From NCBI GenBank assembly GCA_910584845.1, contig CAJUDH010000008.1:1-64000 (forward strand): a DNA stretch of 64,000 nucleotides, given 5' to 3'. Positions 16,736-26,233 of this stretch are shown one piece after another. Position numbers and translations under genes: made by a program. Each line of letters begins with the position of its first letter. Within the stretch, counting starts at the first letter, position 1. Source of the DNA: an uncultured Lachnospiraceae bacterium. GTDB taxonomy: Bacteria > Bacillota > Clostridia > Lachnospirales > Lachnospiraceae. A model generated the notes under the pieces. The model worked only from the letters and a program-made list of their open reading frames with translations, made no database searches and was not told the DNA's origin.

Positions 16736-18244
16736 CTATGGGAGCAGCTCCAGTACCTGCTGGGGAATGGCGTTGGCCTGGGAGAGCATGGACTGGGCGG
16801 CCTGCATGATAATTTCGTTTTTGGTAAAACTGGTTATTTCTTCTGCCATGTCTGCATCACGGATGTGGCTTTCCGCGGCTGCTAAGTTTTCATGGCTGAC
16901 TGTAAGGGAATGGTATGCGTGTTCCAGCCTCTGCTGATAAGCGCCCATACGGCCCCGCTCTTCACTGAGGTAATTCAGTGCATGTTTAAACTTGGAGATG
17001 GAACGGTTGGCCTCTTCTTGAGGGTTGACGGAGACGTCGTCGATCCCCAAAAGTTTTTCATGGGTCCCGGGCAAGAGGATTTCTAAGGTTTCTTCGGCCG
17101 ACGGGCCGATTTGCAGCGTAAGGTCCCCTTTAATGGGGACGATGTCGCCGGGGGAAAGGGCCACCCCGGAGCCGCATTTCCCGCCGGAGGAAGTTTTATC
17201 GCTTACATTCCATACGTCATGGCCGCTGGAGGTCCAGGTGGGCCAAGAGATGGTATCCGTAGGGGCCGGTGCAGGGGTAAACGTGGGTTGCGGGTCGGAT
17301 GACCGGTTGTCGTAGAGCCACAGTACATTTTTATTGGTTGCGTCCGGCACAAATTTCGTAAAATGGCTTAAGGGGTTGCCGGGCTTTCCTTGATCTACAT
17401 TCCCGTTCAGGCCGTTTACAATGGCTTTGACCAGGTCTTCCCCGTTGTTTACATTGTCAATCCCGATTTCATAGATGTGGTGGGACCCGCTGCCCGTATA
17501 CCGGGAACCTGTCCCCTTTACAAAACGGATGCTGTAGTGGTTATCGCAGGTAAAGCAGGTGCTATAGAAACCGGTGCCGTCCTTCTGGATCAAATCGGCT
17601 TTATTGCTTGGTGTAAGGCGGCTGAAATCAAGGGAGGCAGCGGCATGGTTAACGGTAAGCTGCCCGGTTGCCTTGACGGTATTCGTGGCCGTATCGGTAA
17701 TGGTATAGGTTTCGGTCGTCTGGTAACGTTCGACCTGCTGCCCCGCCACCATAGACTGGCCCAGCTGAACCCAAGGGGGCAAATCTGATTTTGGGGAGAT
17801 TATGGCGCTTCCGCTGTTTTTCCCTACGTCGCTTTTTAATAGGTAAACCCCGTTAAATTCCGTAGAGTCGGTAATCCTCTGGATTTCCTGGCGGAGCTGT
17901 TCGATTTCCTGCTGCATTGCCGAACGGCTGGCATGGTCATATGTGCCGTTGGCCGACTGTACACTAAGCTGGTTGCCCCTTTGCAGCATGGCGCTGATTT
18001 CTTCCATGGCGCCTTCGGCAGTTTGGATCAGGCCGATCCCGTCATTAATATTTTGTTCAGCCTGCTTCGTCCCTGAAATGATCCTGCGCAGCCCTTCCGA
18101 TATGGCAAGCCCGGCTGCATCGTCGCCTGCCCGGTTAATTCGGTAGCCAGAGGATAGTTTTTCAAGATTTTTGCTTAATTTATCTTTTGTTTTGCCTGCA
18201 TTCCGGCGTGCGTTCATGCCGGGTAAATTGTGGCGGATAATCAT
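16736..18244 (-). CDS. Flagellin with a large Cys-containing central domain
   Basis: The 502-residue protein has the conserved flagellin N-terminal D0/D1 helices (residues 1-140, with LSKNLEKLSSGYRINRAGDD and STEFNGVYLL). It also has the C-terminal helices (about 415-502, with YLSEERGRMGAYQQRLEHAY). It polymerises outside the cell into the flagellar filament after type III export. About 270 residues of surface-exposed central domain separate these parts. Unusually for flagellin it contains cysteines at about 230 and 233 (STCFTCDNHYS) and 357. A Pro/Thr-rich stretch (PTFTPAPAPTDT) is also present. The start at 18244 is chosen because AAAGGGAGGCTTC precedes it; an upstream ATG seven codons earlier lacks a good site. 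No other flagellar genes are nearby. Confidence 0.95.
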   Translation of the reverse strand: MIIRHNLPGMNARRNAGKTKDKLSKNLEKLSSGYRINRAGDDAAGLAISEGLRRIISGTKQAEQNINDGIGLIQTAEGAMEEISAMLQRGNQLSVQSANGTYDHASRSAMQQEIEQLRQEIQRITDSTEFNGVYLLKSDVGKNSGSAIISPKSDLPPWVQLGQSMVAGQQVERYQTTETYTITDTATNTVKATGQLTVNHAAASLDFSRLTPSNKADLIQKDGTGFYSTCFTCDNHYSIRFVKGTGSRYTGSGSHHIYEIGIDNVNNGEDLVKAIVNGLNGNVDQGKPGNPLSHFTKFVPDATNKNVLWLYDNRSSDPQPTFTPAPAPTDTISWPTWTSSGHDVWNVSDKTSSGGKCGSGVALSPGDIVPIKGDLTLQIGPSAEETLEILLPGTHEKLLGIDDVSVNPQEEANRSISKFKHALNYLSEERGRMGAYQQRLEHAYHSLTVSHENLAAAESHIRDADMAEEITSFTKNEIIMQAAQSMLSQANAIPQQVLELLP

Positions 18245-18357
18245 GAAGCCTCCCTTTCCTGGCACAATCCGTTTTGAAAAGTTATGTAAATTAATAGGGC
18301 GTGAAAACGGATTTGGTCATTCTTTGTTTTTTGCTTTATGTAAAGCACAGCAAGTAA

Positions 18358-18386
18358 AGTATAGCAAAAAAAACATAGCATGGCAA
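18358..18386 (-). promoter_or_regulatory. Sigma-A-like promoter candidate for flagellin
   Basis: Read on the minus strand, TTGCCA (18386-18381) and TATACT (18363-18358) are separated by exactly 17 bases. The promoter is about 115 bases upstream of the flagellin start. A weaker CCGATGA further upstream only partly resembles a sigma-D -10 element. Confidence 0.5.
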
Positions 18387-18422
18387 CCGGTATATTAGGA
18401 AAAATCATCGGTTATGGACCAG

Positions 18423-18460
18423 AAAAAGGGGCCGTCGCTTCAACAGGACGGCCCCTTTTT
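18423..18460 (-). terminator. Terminator after sigG
   Basis: AAAAAGGGGCCGTC (18423-18436) pairs with GACGGCCCCTTTTT (18447-18460) as a 14-bp stem and 10-base loop. It directly follows the sigG stop codon on the minus strand and separates sigG from flagellin. Confidence 0.9.
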
Positions 18461-19236
18461 TAATTCAGGTAGTTCCTCATGGTTTTCAGGGCGTTTTTTT
18501 CCAGGCGGGATACTTGGGCCTGGCTGATGTGGATTTCCTCCGCCACTTCTGTCTGGGTTTTGCCTTCAAAGAAACGCAGGTCGATAATGTGGCGTTCCCG
18601 TTGGGGCAGCCGGTCCATGGCTTCTTTCAGGGAGATTTCTTCCACCCAGTTTTCCTCCAGGTTTTTTTTGTCGCTGATTTGGTCCATGACGTAAAGGGGG
18701 TCACCTCCGTCTGTGTAAATGGGCTCGTAGAGGCTCACCGGGCTTTGGATGGCGTCTAAGGCGTAAGTGATTTCTTCTTTGCTGATGCCGATTTCATCGG
18801 CGATTTCCATTAAAGTCGGTTCTTTGGCATTTTTGCGCATAAGCCCTTCCTTGGCATAGATGGCCTTGTATGCCGTATCCCGCAGGGAACGGCTGACGCG
18901 GATGGAGTTATTATCCCGGAGATACCGCCGGACTTCACCCATAATCATGGGCACGGCATAAGTAGAAAAACGTACGTTCTGGGTGATGTCAAAATTGTCG
19001 ATGGCCTTAATCAGGCCGATGCACCCGATCTGGAACAGGTCGTCCACGTTTTCGTTGCTGGCGGAAAAACGCTGGATGACGCTTAAAACCAGGCGAAGGT
19101 TCCCTTTAATATATTCTTCCCGGGCTTCCATGTCGCCTTCCAGGATCCGTTTGAAAAGCTCGTCCTTTTCTTCATTGGTCAGCAAGGGGAGCTTTGCCGT
19201 GTTGACGCCACAGATTTCCACTTTGTATCCTGCCAT
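18460..19236 (-). CDS. sigG: RNA polymerase sporulation sigma factor SigG
   Basis: The 258-residue sigma-70 family protein matches the forespore-specific sigma-G in length and sequence. The start MAGYKVEICGVNTAKLPLLT is characteristic. Region 2 contains NLRLVLSVIQRFSASNENVD followed by DLFQIGCIGLIKAIDNFD. Region 4 ends with TQTEVAEEIHISQAQVSRLE. It would direct late forespore gene expression during endospore formation, which implies that the organism is a spore former. The start at 19236 follows GGAGGTAAATACT on the minus strand. A GTATA element (about 19316-19320, minus strand) could be part of a sigma-F/G-type promoter, but I could not define a convincing -10 element. The usual neighbour sigE is not in this window. 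Confidence 0.95.
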   Translation of the reverse strand: MAGYKVEICGVNTAKLPLLTNEEKDELFKRILEGDMEAREEYIKGNLRLVLSVIQRFSASNENVDDLFQIGCIGLIKAIDNFDITQNVRFSTYAVPMIMGEVRRYLRDNNSIRVSRSLRDTAYKAIYAKEGLMRKNAKEPTLMEIADEIGISKEEITYALDAIQSPVSLYEPIYTDGGDPLYVMDQISDKKNLEENWVEEISLKEAMDRLPQRERHIIDLRFFEGKTQTEVAEEIHISQAQVSRLEKNALKTMRNYLN

Positions 19237-19495
19237 AGTATTTACCTCCACGTTCGAGATTCATTTCGGAAAATTTTGATATCCCATGAAAATGATTCAC
19301 GAAAAGCCAAAGGTTTATACTTCCAAATTTTTCTTACCGGGACGGCCGCCGGGCCAAAACATGGGGGCGCTTTGCCGGAAAACACAAGGGGTTTCTCAAG
19401 AATGATTTGTGGATTTGCCAAGAGTCTGGTATAATCCTATCCGTAAAGGGCTGTAAAGGAAACGGGCCTTTAAGATGAAGAGGGAGGTAAAAGAA

Positions 19496-20863
19496 ATGCA
19501 AAAGAGTAAAACTTTTTTCCGGTCTGAGGTGAATTTGTTGGATGGCCCTATCTTTCGTGCCTTGATTGTTTTCGCCATGCCTTTGTTTATATCCAATATT
19601 TTTCAGCAGCTGTACAATACGGCGGATACCATGATTGTAGGCAACTACCTGGGGGCCTCGTCCCTGGCTGCGGTTGGGGCCTGCACTCCGGTTTTTGACC
19701 TTTTGGTAGGGTTTGCCCTGGGGATCGGGAACGGGCTTTCCCTTGTAGTCGCCAGAGGGTTTGGGGCGGGGGACGAAGGCCTGTTAAAGAAATCGGTGGC
19801 ATGTTCCATTGTCGTTTGGGCGGTATCTTCCCTGGTGCTTACCATTGTGGGGATCCAGGTTTTGCGGCCCCTCCTTTGGGCCCTGAACACGCCGGTAGAG
19901 ATTATTCAGGAGTCCTACCGCTATATTTCTGTGATTGCCTGGTTTATTTTTGTGATGTTTGCCTATAACCTTTGCGCCGGGCTGATGCGGGCCATCGGGG
20001 ACAGTGTGATGCCGCTGGTTTTCCTGGTGGTTTCTTCCCTTTTGAATATTGTGCTAGACCTGCTTCTTATTACCAGGTTCCATATGGGCGTCCAGGGGGC
20101 GGCGGTGGCCACGGTTATTTCCCAAGGGGTTTCGGTTCTCCTTTGTATCCTCTATATTGGGTGGAAGGTGCCTCTGCTCATACCCCAAAAAAAGCACTTC
20201 CGGTTTGACGGGGCTTTATATTGGGAAATGTGCGGGCAAGGGCTGTCTATGGGGTTTATGAGCAGCATTGTTTCTGTCGGTTCCGTGATTTTGCAGTATG
20301 GCATCAACGGGTTGGGGATTTTGGTGGTTGCTGGCCATACGGCAGCGAGAAAACTCTATATGTTCTTTAACATGCCGTTTATTGCCATGGCTATGGCTAT
20401 GTCCACTTTTGCTTCGCAGAACAAAGGGGCAGGGCAGGGGGGGAGGGTCCGGAAAGCGCTGAAATACAGCTACATTTTTGACGTGGCGGCTGCAGGCGTG
20501 ATTACCGTGTTTTTGCTGTTTTCTGCACCGGCGCTGGTAAAGCTTATATCGGGCTCCAACGCGCCCGAACTGGTGCACAACGGAAGTTTGTATTTAATGG
20601 TAGTGGGGCCTTTTTACGCGGTCTTAGGCGTGCTGATGCAGAGCCGGTGCGCTTTGCAGGGGATTGGGGAAAAACTGCTCCCGTTGATTTCAAGCGTAAT
20701 CGAACTGGTGGGCAAAATCGTGTTTGTTGTAGTTTTTATCCCCTGGTCCGGGTATTTGGCAGTTATTTTTTGCGAGCCGGCCATCTGGTGCGTGATGACC
20801 CTGCAGCTTTTATTCTCCCTTTACCGGAACCCGTTTATCAAACGGGCCGGCATCAACGGATAA
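19496..20863 (+). CDS. MATE family efflux transporter
   Basis: The 455-residue membrane protein has about twelve helices with the MATE pattern: PIFRALIVFAMPLFISNIFQ, QLYNTADTMIVGNYLGASSL and GFALGIGNGLSLVVARGFGA. It belongs to the DinF/NorM-like exporters that pump cationic compounds using ion gradients. The substrate is unknown. ATG 19496 follows GAGGGAGGTAAAAGAA, so an in-frame ATG at 19475 is less likely. The gene stands alone and shows no linked regulator. Confidence 0.94.
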   Translation: MQKSKTFFRSEVNLLDGPIFRALIVFAMPLFISNIFQQLYNTADTMIVGNYLGASSLAAVGACTPVFDLLVGFALGIGNGLSLVVARGFGAGDEGLLKKSVACSIVVWAVSSLVLTIVGIQVLRPLLWALNTPVEIIQESYRYISVIAWFIFVMFAYNLCAGLMRAIGDSVMPLVFLVVSSLLNIVLDLLLITRFHMGVQGAAVATVISQGVSVLLCILYIGWKVPLLIPQKKHFRFDGALYWEMCGQGLSMGFMSSIVSVGSVILQYGINGLGILVVAGHTAARKLYMFFNMPFIAMAMAMSTFASQNKGAGQGGRVRKALKYSYIFDVAAAGVITVFLLFSAPALVKLISGSNAPELVHNGSLYLMVVGPFYAVLGVLMQSRCALQGIGEKLLPLISSVIELVGKIVFVVVFIPWSGYLAVIFCEPAIWCVMTLQLLFSLYRNPFIKRAGING

Positions 20864-20910
20864 AGGGCAGGCGGTGGACGGCAGGCCGGAGGTTTTGGGC
20901 CTTTTGTTGC

Positions 20911-21675
20911 TTACCGGTTTTTTTCATAAAGGATCCAGAGCCCTTTCATTAACAAAGCTTCGTCATAAATAATCGTATGCCGGCAAAGGGGCACCACAAA
21001 CCGTGACAGCCCTCCGGTGGCGATCACCGTGGCCTTTTCCCCCAGTTCTTCCTCCATCCGTTCGATGATCCCGTCGATCATCCCGGCATTGCCGTACATA
21101 ATACCGCTTCGCATACAGTCGATCGTGTTTTTCCCGATCACTTTTTGGGGGATGTCCAGGCTGATGGAAGGGAGCTGGGCCGTCTTGCTGCTAAGGGAAT
21201 CCAGGGAAACCCGCAGCCCGGGCAGGATCACCCCGCCGGTATAATTGCCCTTTTGGTCCAATACAGACATGGTGGTGGCGGTCCCCATGTCAATGATAAT
21301 AGCCGGTAGGGGGTATTCTTTGGATGCGGCTACCGCGTCTACGATCATGTCGCTCCCCACGGTTTTGGGGTTGTCCATAATGATGTTCAGCCCGGTTTTC
21401 ATGCCGGAGCCCACCAGTTTCGGGCGGAAACCGAAGATCTTTTTTACCGCCGAGGAAATGGTGGCGTTTAAGGGGGGGACCACGGAGGATAGGATGGTCC
21501 CTTCCACCTGGGACTTGTCTATGTTATGGATTTCTAAAATATTTTTAATGTTGATGGCGTATTCCAGGCCGGTTTTTACGTGGTTGGTGGTAATCCGCTC
21601 CACGAAATAGGTCTGGGCCGCGTCAATGCCGCCGATGACGATGTTGGTATTGCCCATATCAATTGCTAAAATCAT
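20911..21675 (-). CDS. coaX: Type III pantothenate kinase
   Basis: The 254-residue protein is a CoaX-type ASKHA kinase: MILAIDMGNTNIVIGGID contains the phosphate-binding DxGNT motif, and IIIDMGTATTMSVLDQKGNY is the second nucleotide-binding motif. PGLRVSLDSLSSKTAQLP is the usual conserved substrate-side segment. It phosphorylates pantothenate in the first step of coenzyme A synthesis, and this type needs a monovalent cation and is not feedback-inhibited. It is divergent from coaBC, which carries out the next steps, so the 175-base intergenic region probably controls both. AAAGGAGTTCCCC precedes the start. Confidence 0.96.
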   Translation of the reverse strand: MILAIDMGNTNIVIGGIDAAQTYFVERITTNHVKTGLEYAINIKNILEIHNIDKSQVEGTILSSVVPPLNATISSAVKKIFGFRPKLVGSGMKTGLNIIMDNPKTVGSDMIVDAVAASKEYPLPAIIIDMGTATTMSVLDQKGNYTGGVILPGLRVSLDSLSSKTAQLPSISLDIPQKVIGKNTIDCMRSGIMYGNAGMIDGIIERMEEELGEKATVIATGGLSRFVVPLCRHTIIYDEALLMKGLWILYEKNR

Positions 21676-21850
21676 GGGGAACTCCTTTCAAATAGAAATA
21701 TTTTGTGCTATACTTGCTTCAAACTGTGGCAAACACCTGACAAAAGGCAATGTCCGGGCAGTTTTGCACACAAAATTTTAAGCGTGTCTGCATCGTATCA
21801 TATTTGTGGAAAAAAGACAATGTTTTGCCTGTTTTGAAAAGGAGGCCCTT

Positions 21851-23044
21851 ATGCTGAAGGGAAAAACCGTGGTACTTGGGGTAAGCGGCGGGATAGCCGC
21901 CTATAAAATCCCCAACCTGGCCAGTATGCTGAAAAAGCAACATGCCGACGTGGAAGTGATTTTGACAGAAAATGCGTGTAATTTTATTACCCCTACGGCT
22001 TTTGAAGCGCTGACCGGGAATAAATGCCTGGTGGATACCTTTGACCGGAATTTCCAGTTCCAGGTGGAGCACGTGGCTTTGGCCAGGCGTGCCAGCCTGT
22101 TCCTGATTGCCCCGGCCACGGCCAACGTGATTGCCAAGGTAGCCCACGGGATTGCCGACGACATGCTGTCAACCACTTTTTTGGCTTGCCAGGCCCCCAA
22201 ACTGGTAGCCCCGGCCATGAATACCCGGATGTATGAGAACCCTGTCACCCAGGATAACCTGGAAATCTGCCGAAAGTACGGCATGAAGGTGATCCGGCCT
22301 GCCAGCGGCTATCTGGCCTGTGGGGATACGGGGGCGGGGAAGATGCCGGAGCCAAAGGAACTGATGGAACATATCCTGCTGGAATTGGCCTATGAAAAAG
22401 ATTTGGCAGGGAAACGGGTGCTGGTGACGGCGGGCCCTACAAGGGAGGCCATTGACCCGGTCCGCTATATTACCAACTACTCCACGGGGAAAATGGGGTA
22501 TGCCATAGCACAAGCCGCTATATGGAGGGGGGCCCAGGTTACTTTGGTCAGCGGGCCGGTGGACCTGGCGCCGCCGTTGGGGGCGAAACTGGTGCCGGTG
22601 TCTAGCGCCCGCGATATGTTCGAGGCAGTGGCGGCCGCCGCGGGGGATCAAGATGCCGTCATCAAGGCGGCGGCGGTAGCGGATTACCGGCCGGTACACG
22701 TTGGCACGGAGAAGACAAAAAAGGAAGACGGCCAGCTGGATATTGCCTTGGAACGGACAGACGATATTTTGGCGTGGTTGGGGGAACACCGCAAGCCCGG
22801 GCAATTTTTGTGCGGGTTTTCCATGGAAACCCAGAACATGCTGGAAAACTCCCAAAAGAAACTGGAGAAGAAGCATGTGGATATGATAGTAGCCAACAAC
22901 CTGAAAGTGGAAGGGGCCGGATTTGGCACAGACACTAACGTGGTCACGATGATTACCCGGGACGGGGTGGTCCAGCTGGAAAAGATGGCTAAGGCCCAGG
23001 TGGCCCATAAGCTGCTGGACCGGATTTTTTCAACCGGCGCCTAA
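21851..23044 (+). CDS. coaBC: Bifunctional phosphopantothenoylcysteine decarboxylase/phosphopantothenate-cysteine ligase
   Basis: The 397-residue protein has the flavin-dependent CoaC domain first (LKGKTVVLGVSGGIAAYKIP, with the PAMNTRMYENPV substrate loop and the ASGYLACGDTGAGKMPEP clamp). The CoaB domain begins near residue 190 (GKRVLVTAGPTREAIDPVRY and NYSTGKMGYAIA). It ligates cysteine to 4'-phosphopantothenate and decarboxylates the product, giving 4'-phosphopantetheine. ATG 21851 follows AAAAGGAGGCCCTT and gives the normal family start; a longer frame from 21806 is not needed. It is transcribed away from coaX, which makes its upstream substrate. Confidence 0.97.
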   Translation: MLKGKTVVLGVSGGIAAYKIPNLASMLKKQHADVEVILTENACNFITPTAFEALTGNKCLVDTFDRNFQFQVEHVALARRASLFLIAPATANVIAKVAHGIADDMLSTTFLACQAPKLVAPAMNTRMYENPVTQDNLEICRKYGMKVIRPASGYLACGDTGAGKMPEPKELMEHILLELAYEKDLAGKRVLVTAGPTREAIDPVRYITNYSTGKMGYAIAQAAIWRGAQVTLVSGPVDLAPPLGAKLVPVSSARDMFEAVAAAAGDQDAVIKAAAVADYRPVHVGTEKTKKEDGQLDIALERTDDILAWLGEHRKPGQFLCGFSMETQNMLENSQKKLEKKHVDMIVANNLKVEGAGFGTDTNVVTMITRDGVVQLEKMAKAQVAHKLLDRIFSTGA

Positions 23045-23060
23045 ATACGGCTTTGGCCTG

Positions 23061-23110
23061 TGCCGGGGCAAAGGGCCGGCGTCCGTGCCGGGGCAAAGGG
23101 CCGGCGTCCG
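23061..23110 (+). repeat. Perfect tandem duplication of a 25-bp unit
   Basis: TGCCGGGGCAAAGGGCCGGC plus GTCCG occurs twice back to back (23061-23085 and 23086-23110) in the coaBC-hydrolase spacer. It is noncoding with the start chosen for the next gene. Confidence 0.85.
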
Positions 23111-23190
23111 TGACGGGATGCCGGGACGGATGCCCGGGCGGGTTTGAAAGCGGCGGATGGCGCCCTTTCCGAAACAAAGGGGGAGAGGAT

Positions 23191-24021
23191 ATGGTTTATA
23201 AACAAATGGATTTGGCCGTGGAGGGCCAGAAAACCGGGCCGGCGAAACTTACGGCATATTTATTGGATCCGGTCAGCGCTGCGCCGGAAAGGAAGCGCCC
23301 CATGGCCATCGTGGTGCCGGGGGGCGGTTATGAGCGTTGTTCCAACCGGGAGGGGGAGCCGGTGGCCATGCAGTTTTTGGCTATGGGCTGCCATGCCGCC
23401 GTGTTAAACTACAGCGTGTCGCCGAACCGGTTTCCGGTTGCTTTGCGGGAACTGGCCCTGGCCATAGCGGTGGTCAGGGAACATGCCCGGGAATGGTATG
23501 TAGAGGAACATTCGGTTTTACTCTGCGGATTTTCCGCTGGAGGGCACCTGGCTTGCAGCGCAGGGGTTTTCTGGAACCGTCCGGTGGCCTTTGAGGCCAT
23601 TGGCAGGACGGCCGGACAGGTGCGCCCGGATGGGCTGATCCTGGGCTATCCGGTGATTACGTCGGGTGCCTATGCCCACAAAGGCTCTTTTACGATGCTT
23701 TTGGGGGAAGGGGCGCAGCCAGGGGTGCGGGAGGCAGTTTCCCTGGAAAAGCAGGTGTCCGGCCATATGCCGCCGGTATTCTTGTGGCATACGGTGACGG
23801 ACGACACGGTTCCGGTGGAAAACAGCCTGCTATTGGCAGCTGCCATGCAAAAGCATAAAGTGAATTTTGAAATGCACCTCTACCCCTCCGGCTGCCATGG
23901 ACTGTCACTGGCCACACAGGAAACCGGCGGGGACCGGGGGTACCAGATAGAACCTTGTTGCCAAAGCTGGATTTCTCTGGTAAAATCTTGGATTGGCCGG
24001 TACGGCGGGGTAAACGGTTAG
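23191..24021 (+). CDS. Alpha/beta-hydrolase, acetyl esterase/lipase-like
   Basis: The 276-residue protein has an alpha/beta-hydrolase fold. The oxyanion motif is VVPGGGYERCSNREGEPVA and the nucleophile elbow is LCGFSAGGHLACSAG (Ser of GFSAGG). The acidic residue lies in HTVTDDTVPVENSLLLA and the histidine in SGCHGLSLA. It resembles acetyl-xylan esterase and BD-FAE-type carbohydrate esterases acting in the cytoplasm, since no signal peptide is visible. The exact substrate cannot be told. ATG 23191 follows AAGGGGGAGAGGAT; the frame is open further upstream to 23053, but that part is a repeat-rich spacer. Confidence 0.85.
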   Translation: MVYKQMDLAVEGQKTGPAKLTAYLLDPVSAAPERKRPMAIVVPGGGYERCSNREGEPVAMQFLAMGCHAAVLNYSVSPNRFPVALRELALAIAVVREHAREWYVEEHSVLLCGFSAGGHLACSAGVFWNRPVAFEAIGRTAGQVRPDGLILGYPVITSGAYAHKGSFTMLLGEGAQPGVREAVSLEKQVSGHMPPVFLWHTVTDDTVPVENSLLLAAAMQKHKVNFEMHLYPSGCHGLSLATQETGGDRGYQIEPCCQSWISLVKSWIGRYGGVNG

Positions 24022-24086
24022 CGCCGTAACGGGTGACAGGCAGAATGCCCCTATGGGTATGGAAAAATAAAACGGAGGACGGACCT

Positions 24087-25679
24087 TTGCCAAATTTGAA
24101 TGAAGAAATAAAAAAACGGAGGACTTTTGCCATTATCTCCCATCCGGATGCGGGAAAGACTACGCTGACGGAAAAATTCCTGTTATATGGCGGCGCCATC
24201 AACCTGGCCGGGACGGTAAAAGGGCGGAAAGCAGCCAAATATGCGGTTTCAGACTGGATGGAAATTGAAAAAGAGAGGGGGATATCCGTTACCTCTTCGG
24301 TAATGCAGTTTGAATATGGCGGATTTTGCATCAACATCCTGGATACGCCAGGCCATCAGGACTTCTCGGAGGACACATACCGTACTTTGATGGCGGCAGA
24401 CAGCGCGGTCATGGTAATCGACGGTTCCAAGGGCGTGGAGGCCCAGACCATTAAGCTGTTTAAAGTATGTGTGATGCGTGGGATCCCGATATTTACTTTT
24501 ATTAATAAGATGGACCGGGAAGCCAGGGACCCCTTTGAACTGATGGACGAGATTGAACAGGTGCTGGGCATCCGCACCTGCCCGGTCAACTGGCCCATTG
24601 GCTGCGGGAAAGGTTTTAAGGGTGTTTACGACCGGGATACAAAGGAAATCACAACTTTTGTGGCCGCCATGGGCGGACAAAAGGAAGTCAAATCCGAAAC
24701 TTTCCCCTTAGACGGGCCAAAGGCAGAAATGGCGGTGGGGCCGGATTATTACAGCCAGCTAAAGGAAGAGCTTGAACTGCTAGACGGTGCCAGCGACGAG
24801 TTTGACCAGGGGCGGGTGAGCCGGGGCAATTTATCCCCCGTATTTTTCGGGTCCGCCCTGACCAACTTCGGGGTAGAGACTTTTTTGCGGCATTTCCTTA
24901 AAATGACAACTTCCCCGCTGCCCAGAAAAACCATCACCGGGCAGGTTGACCCATTTGCCAAGGGTTTTTCTGCTTTTGTGTTTAAAATCCAGGCCAATAT
25001 GAACAAGGCCCACCGGGACAGGATCGCCTTCATGCGGATTGTGTCCGGAAAATTTGAGGCGGGCATGGAGGTAAACCATGTCCAGGGCGGGAAGAAGCTC
25101 CGCCTGTCCCAGCCCCAGCAGATGATGGCCCAAGACCGGAAAATAGTAGAGGAGGCGTTTGCCGGCGACATTATCGGCGTGTTTGACCCGGGGATTTTTT
25201 CCATCGGGGATACGTTATGCTCCTCCAATGAGAAATTTGAATTCGAAGGGATCCCTACTTTCGCCCCGGAACACTTTGCCCGGGTACGGCAGATGGACAC
25301 CATGAAGCGGAAGCAGTTTTTAAAGGGCGTCAGCCAGATCGCCCAGGAAGGCGCCATCCAGATTTTCCAGGAATATAACACAGGCATGGAGGAAATAATC
25401 GTAGGCGTAGTGGGGGAACTGCAATTTGAAGTGTTGACCTACCGCCTGAAAAATGAATATAACGTGGAGGTAAAACTGGAAAGGCTGCCATATGAATATA
25501 TCCGGTGGATCGAAAACAAAGACGAAATCGACCCGGCCAAAATACAAGGCACATCCGACATGAAACGGATTAAAGACTTAAAAGGCAACCCATTGCTGCT
25601 ATTTGTAAACAATTGGAGCATAGGGATGGTACAAGACCGAAACCCAGGCTTGAAATTAAGTGAATTTGGGCGCAGCTAA
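24087..25679 (+). CDS. prfC: Peptide chain release factor 3
   Basis: The 530-residue GTPase matches RF3 in length and domain order. G1 is SHPDAGKTTLTEKFLLYGGA, G2 lies in KERGISVTSSVMQF, G3 is LDTPGHQDFSEDT, and G4 is FINKMDREARDP. An EF-G-like beta-barrel and the RF3 C-terminal domain follow. RF3 removes RF1/RF2 from the ribosome after peptide release. I propose a TTG start at 24087 because CGGAGGACGGACC precedes it at normal spacing and it aligns with the usual family start LNEEIKKRRTFAIISHPD. An ATG at 24033 has no such site. Confidence 0.96.
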   Translation: MPNLNEEIKKRRTFAIISHPDAGKTTLTEKFLLYGGAINLAGTVKGRKAAKYAVSDWMEIEKERGISVTSSVMQFEYGGFCINILDTPGHQDFSEDTYRTLMAADSAVMVIDGSKGVEAQTIKLFKVCVMRGIPIFTFINKMDREARDPFELMDEIEQVLGIRTCPVNWPIGCGKGFKGVYDRDTKEITTFVAAMGGQKEVKSETFPLDGPKAEMAVGPDYYSQLKEELELLDGASDEFDQGRVSRGNLSPVFFGSALTNFGVETFLRHFLKMTTSPLPRKTITGQVDPFAKGFSAFVFKIQANMNKAHRDRIAFMRIVSGKFEAGMEVNHVQGGKKLRLSQPQQMMAQDRKIVEEAFAGDIIGVFDPGIFSIGDTLCSSNEKFEFEGIPTFAPEHFARVRQMDTMKRKQFLKGVSQIAQEGAIQIFQEYNTGMEEIIVGVVGELQFEVLTYRLKNEYNVEVKLERLPYEYIRWIENKDEIDPAKIQGTSDMKRIKDLKGNPLLLFVNNWSIGMVQDRNPGLKLSEFGRS

Positions 25680-25769
25680 TAAGCTTAGGGGATGGAACCC
25701 CATAGCCCACTTGTATACCCGCTGGCCCCTGAAACCCCTCCCCATCAAATTCAGAAAGGAGTACGTAAC

Positions 25770-26216
25770 ATGAGCAAAACCGACATCGTAAGGTCAGCCA
25801 TGGTAGAAGCCATGAAAGCAAAAGACAAATCCAGGAAAGATTCCCTGTCCATGCTGCTGTCTGCTTTGAAAAGCGCAGAAATCGACAAACGGGGGCCGCT
25901 AACGGAAGCGGAAGAAAACGCGGTGGTAAAAAAAGAAATCAAGCAAACCCAGGAAACGTATGATACCGCGCCGGAAAACCGCGGGGACATACGGGAAGAA
26001 GCGGCGGCAAGGCTTGCCGTGTATAAGGAATTTGCGCCGGAGGACCTGAGCGTAAGCCAGATCCAGGAAGTGATCCGGGAAGTCCTGGCAGAGCTGGGGA
26101 TTGAGAAGCCTACCAACGCCGACAAAGGCAAAATCATGAAAACCCTTATGCCAAAAGTGAAAGGGAAAGCAGACGGCAAACTGGTAAACCAGACATTGGC
26201 AGATATGTCCAAATAG
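25770..26216 (+). CDS. GatB/YqeY domain-containing protein
   Basis: The 148-residue protein belongs to the YqeY family, related to the tRNA-binding tail of GatB amidotransferase subunits. It shows the usual helical pattern: DSLSMLLSALKSAEIDKRGP, then EENAVVKKEIKQTQETYDTA and a C-terminal DKGKIMKTLMPKVKGKADGK. Its role is unproven; links to tRNA-dependent amidation or translation are inferred from the family. ATG 25770 follows AAAGGAGTACGTAAC. It lies 17 bases before pepV and is probably in the same transcript. Confidence 0.93.
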   Translation: MSKTDIVRSAMVEAMKAKDKSRKDSLSMLLSALKSAEIDKRGPLTEAEENAVVKKEIKQTQETYDTAPENRGDIREEAAARLAVYKEFAPEDLSVSQIQEVIREVLAELGIEKPTNADKGKIMKTLMPKVKGKADGKLVNQTLADMSK

Positions 26217-26233
26217 GAAGAAAGGAAAATCCC

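Noticed and set aside
23053..23190. Longer N-terminus for the alpha/beta-hydrolase
   Set aside because: This part encodes the tandem 25-bp repeat, and a good ribosome binding site precedes ATG 23191.
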